Below are positions 25,854 through 31,672 of a DNA stretch of 31,672 nucleotides, piece by piece. Numbering within the stretch: position 1 is the first letter of the stretch; each line of letters opens with the position of its first letter. The stretch spans positions 1-31,672 of the forward strand of contig JAHLLK010000069.1 in NCBI GenBank assembly GCA_020444165.1, given 5' to 3'. The stretch is from Deltaproteobacteria bacterium (GTDB lineage Bacteria; Desulfobacterota; Desulfarculia; Desulfarculales; Desulfarculaceae). The notes below the pieces were generated by a model, which ran no database searches, was not told the DNA's origin, and saw only the letters and a list, made by a program, of their open reading frames with translations. A program made the position numbers and the translations under genes.

Positions 25854-28800
25854 TTACCGCATGGCCTGCCCCGCTTCGGGAAAACTTTGCGGGGCCGAGG
25901 CCTTCGCGCCGTTGGCCGGCAGGCTCACCCGGATGGTGGTGCCCTTGCCGGGCGCGCTTTTGATGTCCAGCATCCCTCCGGCCGCGGCCACCCTCTCTTT
26001 CATGGAAATCAGGCCGATGCCCCTTTTCTGCACCATGGCGTTCAAGGGGTTTTCCGGCAGCGACAGCCCCACCCCGTCGTCGCTCACCACCAGAATGACC
26101 TGGGGGTGGCTATAGGTGAGATTGATCCGCACCCGTTTGGCCTGGGCGTGCTTGACCACGTTGTTCAACGATTCCTGTAGAATGCGATAAATGGCGATCT
26201 CCACCATGGAGTTCAACTTGCGCTTGCCAAACCCTGCGGCTTGCAGCTCCACGGTCAGATCGGGCATGCGCTCCCGGAACTCGTCCACATACCACTCCAC
26301 CGTGGGCACCAGCCCCAAATGGTCCAACATATCCGGCCGCAGTTCGGTGCAGATGTGGCGGAGGTTCTCGGCCAGGTCCTCGATCTTGTCGATCAGCCTC
26401 CGCCCCTGCACCTGTTTGCGCAGATCGGCGGAGGGGATGCTGTCCAGGATGGACTCCATGCCCATGTGCAGGGCCGTGAGCGCTTGGCCGAACTCGTCGT
26501 GCAGGTCCGCGGCCAGGCGCCGCCGCTCCTCTTCGCTGCCGGCGATGAGCCGCTGGCTCAAGTTGTGGATCTCCTCCTCGGCCTGCCGGCGTTGGGTGAC
26601 GTCGCGCAGATAGGCCAGGATCAGGGTTTCCCCCTGAAAATTGATGGTGGTGGCGCTAACCGCGATGTAAATAGCCTGGCCGTTCTTCCGGAGGCCCTTG
26701 AAATCGTAGCGGCTGGGGGCCGGCCGTCCTCCCTGGCGGTGCAGGCTGAAGCTGAGGACCCGCTCTTGATCCTCGGGATGCACGATGGAGGTCAGCGAGC
26801 GGCCGATGAGCTCCCGCCGCCAGCGGTAGCCGAAGATTTCGGCCAGCTTGCGGTTGATGAAGATCATGCGCCCATCCTTGACGATGGTCACCCCGTCCGA
26901 GGAGTATTCGATGGCCAGACGGTAACGCTCCTCGGACTCCCGCAGGCGGTCCTCGGCCTCCCGCCGTTTGGCCATGGCCTCTTCCAGGGCCCGCACCTTT
27001 TCCTCCAGCTCCTCGGCGTGGCGGGTGATCAGGGCCTCCCTCTCCTGGTAAAAGTCGATCTTGCGCTTGAGGTCCTCGGGGCGGGCCCGCAAGTTGGCCA
27101 GGATCTGGGCGTACACGTCGCGCAGGTCACGTTCCTCGGATGGGGTGAAGATCTCTGCCCGCGACAACACCCGGTGGGCCGTAGCCGTGCCGATGGAGCC
27201 GCCCAGGATGCGCTCCAGGGCGTCGTACAGCTCGGCCAGCCGGGTGATGGAAGCCCGCCGCATGCCCCCCAGGCCCACCTCGGCCAGAGCTTGTTCGGTG
27301 AGGCGCCGGGCCTTGACCGGCCCGAAGTAGCGGGTCATTAGCTCCTCGATGACCCGGCGCTTGGCATCCAGGGGGATGTAGTCCTTGCCCCCGGAAAACC
27401 CCTGGAAAAGGGAGGAGCCGCTCAACACCCCCACAAAGGCCTCGGCGTCCCGCTGGCTGGCTGGATCGGTGCGGCTCAGGATGCTGCCCAGCACATAGAA
27501 CACCACATTCAGGAAAAGGCTCCAGAACACCGAGTGGGTGGTGGGGTCCAGGAGGCCCAGGCCGAACAGCTCCTGGGGGCGCAGCCAGGCGTGGCCCAAG
27601 GGCCCCCTGGTGAGCACGTCATGGGAGTAGAGTTCGCTTTCCACCAACATGGGCAGGAGCATGGTGTAGGTCCAGGCCAGAAACCCCGCCAACATGCCCC
27701 ACATGGCCCCGCGTTTGGTGCCCCGCCGCCAGAACATGCCCCCCAGGGTCGCCGGAGCCAGCTGCAACACCGCGGCAAAGGAGATGATGCCGATGTTGGC
27801 CAGCATGAACTTTTCGCCCACCAGCCGCTCGAAGCAATAGCCCAGGAGAATGAAGCCGGCCACCGCGATCCAGCGGGCCCGGAGGATGTGCCGCTCGATG
27901 ATGGACAGTTGGGGAATCCAGTCCACCAGGGGCAGGAGCAGGTGGTTGCTGATCATGGTGGCCATGGTCATGGAGCTGATGAGGATCATGCTGGTGGCGG
28001 CGGAAAAGCCGCCAATGAAAACCAACAGGGCCAGGGCCTGGTTGCCCTGATCCAGGGGGATCTGCAAAAGAAAGGTGTCTGCCTCGGACCAGGGATAGCC
28101 CAGGAGGAGCCCCCCCTGGGCCACGGGGTAGACAAACAGGTTGATGAGCAAAAGATATAGCGGGAAGAGCCACATGGCCCAGCGCAGGTGCCGGACGCTC
28201 TGGTTCTCCACCACGGCCACGTGGAACTGCCGGGGCAGGAGGATCACCGCGTTGGCCGAAAGGATCAGATAGGCGGACCAGGTGAGGGGTGACACCGAGG
28301 AGGCCTGCTCCAGGGCATCGTGGTTGATGGCGGGGTGCTGGGCCAGGTTGGCGAACAGCTCCTCCATGCCCCCGAAGAGGCCATAGACCACGAACAGCCC
28401 CACGGCCAAAAAGGCCACCAGCTTCACCAGGGACTCCAGGGCCACGGCCATGACCATGCCGTCGTGACGCTCGGTGGGGTCCAGACGCCGCACCCCGAAC
28501 ATGATGGTGAACAGGATCATCAGCCCCACCATCACCGGCCCCAGGTGGGCCCCCACCCAGCCGGGATCAGGGGATTGGTGGGTGGTGATGACGTCGAAGG
28601 TGGCCAGGAAGGCTTTGAACTGCAAGGCCACGTAGGGCAAGGTCCCCACCAGGCAGATCAGGGTGACCACCGCGGCCAGGGATTCGGATTTCTCGTAACG
28701 GCTGCTCAGGAAGTCGGCGATGCTGGTGATGTGCCGGGTGTTTTTCAGCACCACCATGCGCTTCAAAACATTTGGAAAACAAAGCGCGGCCAAAGAGGGG

Positions 28801-29024
28801 CCCAGGTAGATGGCCAGAAACAGGAAGCCCTGGGTGGCGGCCAGGCCCACGCTGCCAAAGAAGGTCCAGGAGGTGCAGTAAACCGCCAGGGAAAGGGAGT
28901 AGACCCAGGGATTGTTGACCAGGCTTTTTCCACTGGCGCTGCGCCGCTCGGCCCACAGCGCCACGCAGAACAACAGCCCCACGTAGAGGCAGAAGATGAG
29001 GATTACCGCCAGGCCTGAGATCAC
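25854..29024 (-). CDS. Transporter-like sensor histidine kinase (SLC5-STAC-PAS-HisKA_3-HATPase; CrbS/CbrA-like)
   Basis: A 1056-residue membrane sensor. Residues 1-515 are an SSS/SLC5 transporter module with about 13 membrane segments. Residues about 525-625 match the position and character of the STAC linker found between SLC5 and kinase parts. A coiled coil spans about 650-697 and a PAS domain 695-815. The dimerisation domain has the phospho-acceptor H842 in LHDEFGQAL, and the ATPase domain has QESLNNVVKHA near 950, DDGVG at 982 and RGIGL at 1001. The HxxEFGQ type is the NarX/DegS-like HisKA_3, which pairs with NarL-type regulators such as the one at 24288. CrbS (MxtR) and CbrA proteins combine the same transporter and linker with a kinase and control carbon use, CrbS through acs. 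Start: GTG 29024, overlapping the upstream stop (GTGA). Confidence 0.88.
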   Translation of the reverse strand: MISGLAVILIFCLYVGLLFCVALWAERRSASGKSLVNNPWVYSLSLAVYCTSWTFFGSVGLAATQGFLFLAIYLGPSLAALCFPNVLKRMVVLKNTRHITSIADFLSSRYEKSESLAAVVTLICLVGTLPYVALQFKAFLATFDVITTHQSPDPGWVGAHLGPVMVGLMILFTIMFGVRRLDPTERHDGMVMAVALESLVKLVAFLAVGLFVVYGLFGGMEELFANLAQHPAINHDALEQASSVSPLTWSAYLILSANAVILLPRQFHVAVVENQSVRHLRWAMWLFPLYLLLINLFVYPVAQGGLLLGYPWSEADTFLLQIPLDQGNQALALLVFIGGFSAATSMILISSMTMATMISNHLLLPLVDWIPQLSIIERHILRARWIAVAGFILLGYCFERLVGEKFMLANIGIISFAAVLQLAPATLGGMFWRRGTKRGAMWGMLAGFLAWTYTMLLPMLVESELYSHDVLTRGPLGHAWLRPQELFGLGLLDPTTHSVFWSLFLNVVFYVLGSILSRTDPASQRDAEAFVGVLSGSSLFQGFSGGKDYIPLDAKRRVIEELMTRYFGPVKARRLTEQALAEVGLGGMRRASITRLAELYDALERILGGSIGTATAHRVLSRAEIFTPSEERDLRDVYAQILANLRARPEDLKRKIDFYQEREALITRHAEELEEKVRALEEAMAKRREAEDRLRESEERYRLAIEYSSDGVTIVKDGRMIFINRKLAEIFGYRWRRELIGRSLTSIVHPEDQERVLSFSLHRQGGRPAPSRYDFKGLRKNGQAIYIAVSATTINFQGETLILAYLRDVTQRRQAEEEIHNLSQRLIAGSEEERRRLAADLHDEFGQALTALHMGMESILDSIPSADLRKQVQGRRLIDKIEDLAENLRHICTELRPDMLDHLGLVPTVEWYVDEFRERMPDLTVELQAAGFGKRKLNSMVEIAIYRILQESLNNVVKHAQAKRVRINLTYSHPQVILVVSDDGVGLSLPENPLNAMVQKRGIGLISMKERVAAAGGMLDIKSAPGKGTTIRVSLPANGAKASAPQSFPEAGQAMR

Positions 29025-29299
29025 GGCTCATCCCAGGTGTAGGGAGCTTCCAATTCCCGGTCCTCCTCGCACAGACCGCTGAAAGCGGCCAGGAACACCA
29101 TGATGGCCCAGGCGATCAGAAGGAAGTAGTAATAGCCCTGGACGCTCCAGCCTTGCTTGCCAGTAAGGAAGGGCCAGTACAACAGGAGCAAACCGAAGAT
29201 CAACAGGAGGAGGCGAAAGGCAGGGCGCACCACCACGGCCCGCACCTGGGCCCATTTGCGGCCCAATTGCAACCGTCTCCTGGCGGCGGGGAGGTTCAT
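29021..29299 (-). CDS. Small two-TM protein overlapping the sensor kinase gene
   Basis: A 92-residue protein with a strongly basic N-terminus (RRRLQLGRK), two hydrophobic segments (about 28-46 and 55-76) and an acidic C-terminal tail (CEEDRELEAPYTWDEP). No family recognised. Its TGA overlaps the GTG of the kinase gene by four bases, so the kinase is probably translated by coupling. Small coupled genes before transporter-like kinases are known from the CbrX-CbrA arrangement of Pseudomonas; sequence similarity to CbrX was not checked. It may be the small subunit of the sensor's SLC5 module, in analogy to DUF4212 with the symporter. Confidence 0.75.
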   Translation of the reverse strand: MNLPAARRRLQLGRKWAQVRAVVVRPAFRLLLLIFGLLLLYWPFLTGKQGWSVQGYYYFLLIAWAIMVFLAAFSGLCEEDRELEAPYTWDEP

Positions 29300-29715
29300 G
29301 GTTCATCATCCCGATTTTTGGGGTCACCACCGTGGGAGGCCCGGCCTCCCCGGGGTTCCCCGCGGATACCTGCGGGGAACCATTACCCGACCAAATCGCT
29401 GATGCCATTTGCACGTCTTCAGCCCGAGATATTGCGCCGCTCTGCGTCGTGTAGATTCCGGTATGGCATTAGCTGGAGAGAGAAAAGCCCCGGGGGCCCT
29501 CCCCTCCGCATGAGCCGAACCTGCTTCGGCCTCTGCCTGCCAGCCGATTGTAGCAAAACTGACGCGGAGAAGCCCAGCCCCCTTATGGGGTATGCGCCTC
29601 AGCTTGGTTGTCCGCGCAGGTTTCGCCTCCCGTTGGCGGCAAGGGGGGGGGCCGGGCCGGATCCCCCGGGGAAAGCGGAGCCGCCCCACGGCCGGGGCCG
29701 GTTCCGGGGGGAGGC
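29300..29715. other. Non-coding region upstream of the sensor kinase operon
   Basis: I see no gene here; frames on both strands lack ribosome-binding sites and motifs. It should carry the promoter of the small gene/kinase operon. Two hairpins stand out: a palindrome GGGAGGCC/GGCCTCCC near 29333-29350 and a perfect 10-bp stem at 29354-29363/29372-29381. Confidence 0.45.
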
Positions 29716-29761
29716 AAAAACGGCCGGCCGCGGAGGAATGGGGATCCTCCGCGGCCGGCCG
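29716..29761 (-). terminator. Intrinsic terminator of the cytochrome gene
   Basis: Perfect 17-bp stem (29721-29737 and 29745-29761, loop ATGGGGA). On the minus strand it is followed by TTTTTGCC (29720 downward), 46 bp after the stop of the di-haem cytochrome gene. Confidence 0.85.
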
Positions 29762-29806
29762 AACAAACGGGTCGGTTTGTTTGACGGCCCGTGCGTTTTT
29801 CCGCCT

Positions 29807-31120
29807 TTAGTGCGCGCTCACCGTGCTGGTGTCGCTCAGGGTCTGCATGAACAGCACCAGGAGAGCCTCTTCCTCGTCGCTGAGGCCCAGGTTGCCCAGT
29901 TCCTGATCGTTGACGTTGATCGAGACTTCCGGCTCGGGCCAGGGCTCCACGTCCCGGGTGTTGTAGAAGTGCACGATCTCCTCAAGGCTCTTGAAGTAGC
30001 CGTTGTGGGCGTAGGCCTTCACGTTTTCCGCGGCCTCCCCGGAACCCTTGTGGCGCCGCTGGCGTCCCCACCCATTGTGGTGGTTGCCCGCCGTGGCAGG
30101 CCGCTTGTCCACGTTGCGCAGAGTGGGCACCTTCTGCTTCCCCCAGAGGTTGATGTCGTCCACGATGCCGCCCAGGCCCAGGTCCAGCCAATCGACGCCC
30201 AGGGGGTTGATGGAGGGCGGCATGGTGTAGAAGGGGTTGTCCGGGTTCTTGGGCACGCCCAGGTTGTCATAGGTGAAATCGGTGAACAGGGGATAGCCAT
30301 CCGGTCCGGCTTCCAGCACATGGCAGGCCGCGCAATTGCCCTTGGTGGCGTCGTTGAAGAGGGCCAGGCCCCGCACCTCGTCGTCGCTGAGGCCCAGACC
30401 CTGGTAGGTCTGGTAGTTGGCCATGGTAATCTGGCCCACATCCAGCCCGGCGGCCCCGGCGGCGTCCCAGAACTGGTCGAAGCGGGAGTCATAAGGGTTC
30501 ACCTCAGCCGAGCGCTCGAAGGCGGCCACGGCGTAGCCGAACACTTTATAGGCCTTGTCGGCCACGTCGCCCTTGAGCGAGAAACCGTGGGAAACCAAGG
30601 ATTCACCCCAATAGCTCTGGTACAGCTTCTGGAAATCGCGGCCGTACCGGGAGAAGAGCACCTTCAAGATAACCAGTTGGACGTTGGGGTTGTGCATCTC
30701 CAGCCGGTTCAGCGGCGGACCCAGGGCCTGCTCGGCCAGGGGATCGCCCAGGATTGACCCGGTGGCCCGGCCGTCCCAGAACACGCCACCCACCACCAGG
30801 CCGTCCTGGTCCACGTACTGCACCGGACTGGCGCCGGCATAGGCCGCGCTCGGAGGCTTGCGGTTGCCGGCAAAACGGGGAACTGCGCCGGGAACCACCG
30901 CGCCGGCGGCATTGATCTGGGAATTGGGACCGGTCCAACCCCAGGCCGGATCGTGGCAACTGGCGCAGCTCTGGCCCGGCGGCTGGGACAGAGACTTGTC
31001 AAAATAGATTTGTTTCCCCACCTTCTCCCAATTCTGATCATAAACCGGCGGTGCCTCAGCCAAAGCCGGACCCGCCGCCAGGAGAAAACACACCACCCCA
31101 AGTGACCACCTCGCAAACAT
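29807..31120 (-). CDS. Periplasmic di-haem cytochrome c peroxidase family protein (CCP/MauG type)
   Basis: A 437-residue exported protein. A signal peptide (1-22, cut after ALA) is followed by two CxxCH haem-c sites: C52-C55-H56 and C263-C266-H267. LEMHNP at 140-145 is in the position of the conserved glutamate region of bacterial cytochrome c peroxidases, and the late VPTLRNV and YAHNGYFKSLEEIVHFYN segments match the family's C-terminal haem domain. It probably reduces hydrogen peroxide or oxidises a periplasmic substrate. An insertion at about 337-366 lengthens the loop between TLRNV and YAHNGYF. GGAGG lies six bases before ATG 31120, better spaced than for the adjacent GTG 31123. It has its own terminator and an AT-rich upstream region, so it is a single-gene unit. 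Confidence 0.88.
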   Translation of the reverse strand: MFARWSLGVVCFLLAAGPALAEAPPVYDQNWEKVGKQIYFDKSLSQPPGQSCASCHDPAWGWTGPNSQINAAGAVVPGAVPRFAGNRKPPSAAYAGASPVQYVDQDGLVVGGVFWDGRATGSILGDPLAEQALGPPLNRLEMHNPNVQLVILKVLFSRYGRDFQKLYQSYWGESLVSHGFSLKGDVADKAYKVFGYAVAAFERSAEVNPYDSRFDQFWDAAGAAGLDVGQITMANYQTYQGLGLSDDEVRGLALFNDATKGNCAACHVLEAGPDGYPLFTDFTYDNLGVPKNPDNPFYTMPPSINPLGVDWLDLGLGGIVDDINLWGKQKVPTLRNVDKRPATAGNHHNGWGRQRRHKGSGEAAENVKAYAHNGYFKSLEEIVHFYNTRDVEPWPEPEVSINVNDQELGNLGLSDEEEALLVLFMQTLSDTSTVSAH

Positions 31121-31620
31121 CACTAACCTCCTTTTATGCCAGGTTGCTCTGTATTTGCCGGAACGACCCAGCCCATTTCAAACGCAGGGTCATTCCCCAA
31201 AAACGCTGTGTTTGTCGTTTGCGCCATGGTGAGGCCGTAAACTTCATAATTTCTGAGAATAGGTTCGGCGGAGGTCCGGCCCAGGCGTTGGGGGGTTTTG
31301 CTGAAATCCGGCCTTGACTCGCGTATCCTTTTGCGATCAACCAGAATTCATCCTGTATTAATGCTAGGCTTGCTTGGGTATTTGGAAAAATCGCCACAAG
31401 TGGGTATTTAAACCCGAGAAAAATTCCCCATTATTCTTAGTTGTTCTTTGGGTTTTGTATGGATCGTCCTTGTTCTTTACAATGTTTTAACATCTATTTT
31501 GTTTTTGATTTTAATTGGTTAGCATTTTGTAAGGCTGGCTAAAAACTTTGTTTTCGTCAGGCTGTGGACTGATACTTATGAAATTAGATTTACTAATCCA
31601 TTTTTTTCAAAGAACATCCC
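31121..31620. other. Long intergenic region with AT-rich island
   Basis: No convincing gene. Bases from about 31370 to 31620 are strikingly AT-rich against the GC-rich rest of the window, with many T-runs. A 27-codon frame from ATG 31459 lacks a ribosome-binding site. The part next to the cytochrome gene probably holds its promoter. The island could also be promoter DNA of a gene beyond the window or imported DNA. Confidence 0.5.
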
Positions 31621-31648
31621 TAGCAGGCTGTTGAAAAACAGCCTGCTA
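31621..31648. repeat. Hairpin repeat TAGCAGGCTGTT/AACAGCCTGCTA
   Basis: Perfect 12-bp inverted repeat with a GAAA loop, followed by GGCGCGCCAGGGACCACCCC. The stem matches the hairpin at 7030-7053 with a different loop. It starts a hairpin cluster that probably continues past the window end. Confidence 0.65.
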
Positions 31649-31672
31649 GGCGCGCCAGGGACCACCCCAAAC

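Noticed and set aside
31134..31397. 87-codon minus-strand frame upstream of the cytochrome gene
   Set aside because: No ribosome-binding site and no motif; it occupies the expected promoter region of the cytochrome gene.
31459..31542. 27-codon frame in the AT-rich island
   Set aside because: No Shine-Dalgarno before the ATG and no typical membrane or signal features.

Overview
The window looks like a chromosomal piece of a high-GC, anaerobic, respiratory bacterium, most probably a Desulfobacterota (deltaproteobacterial) lineage of the Desulfarculus kind. That placement is inference. It rests on the gene mix: an FAD oxidase paired with a cysteine-rich CCG-domain iron-sulfur protein, an MtaA/CmuA-type methyltransferase, two acyl-CoA synthetases, two cNMP/CBS/DUF294 proteins and a DUF4212-type symporter pair. 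No rRNA, tRNA, CRISPR array, transposase or phage gene was seen.

Layout. 1-753 is non-coding and rich in hairpins. 754-3544 is a two-gene flavin/iron-sulfur oxidoreductase operon closed by a strong intrinsic terminator (3733-3764). 3918-6796 holds a UraA-like permease, a tiny two-TM protein and a URO-D/MtaA-family methyltransferase, also closed by a terminator. 6850-7082 is a mosaic of hairpin repeats ending in a second, identical terminator. 7241-8317 is a divergent arginase-fold (ureohydrolase) protein. It converges on a minus-strand pair (8385-10536): a DPM1-like glycosyltransferase and a nucleotidyltransferase-glycosyltransferase fusion. After a long non-coding gap come plus-strand genes for short-chain fatty acid activation: prpE, a cNMP/CBS/DUF294 protein, a DnaQ-like exonuclease, acs and a second cNMP/CBS/DUF294 protein (11373-20553).

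The remainder reads on the minus strand. It contains a DUF4212 small subunit, a large sodium:solute symporter and an unknown membrane protein; a NarL-type response regulator; a 1056-residue sensor fusing an SLC5 transporter, a STAC-like linker, PAS and a histidine kinase, preceded by an overlapping two-TM small gene; and finally a periplasmic di-haem peroxidase-family cytochrome.

How the genes work together (inference). The centre and right side look like one acetate/propionate scavenging regulon. The transporter-like kinase and the response regulator resemble the CrbS/CrbR (MxtR/ErdR) type that controls acs in Vibrio and Pseudomonas. The symporter would import the acid, Acs and PrpE would activate it, and the DUF294 proteins and exonuclease are the accessory proteins often found beside acs and acetate-symporter genes. 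The left side may oxidise or demethylate an imported small compound of unknown identity.

The least explained material is the repeat DNA. There is a three-hairpin element in two copies whose stems differ by compensated changes, a 220-bp tandem repeat with decayed, hairpin-swapped flanks lying between the kinase and regulator genes, and hairpin modules with constant flanks and variable stems. Two further patterns recur. Tandem or adjacent paralogues appear with one intact and one decayed active site (DUF294 pair, GT2 pair). Tiny two-TM proteins are encoded beside three different large transporter-fold proteins.
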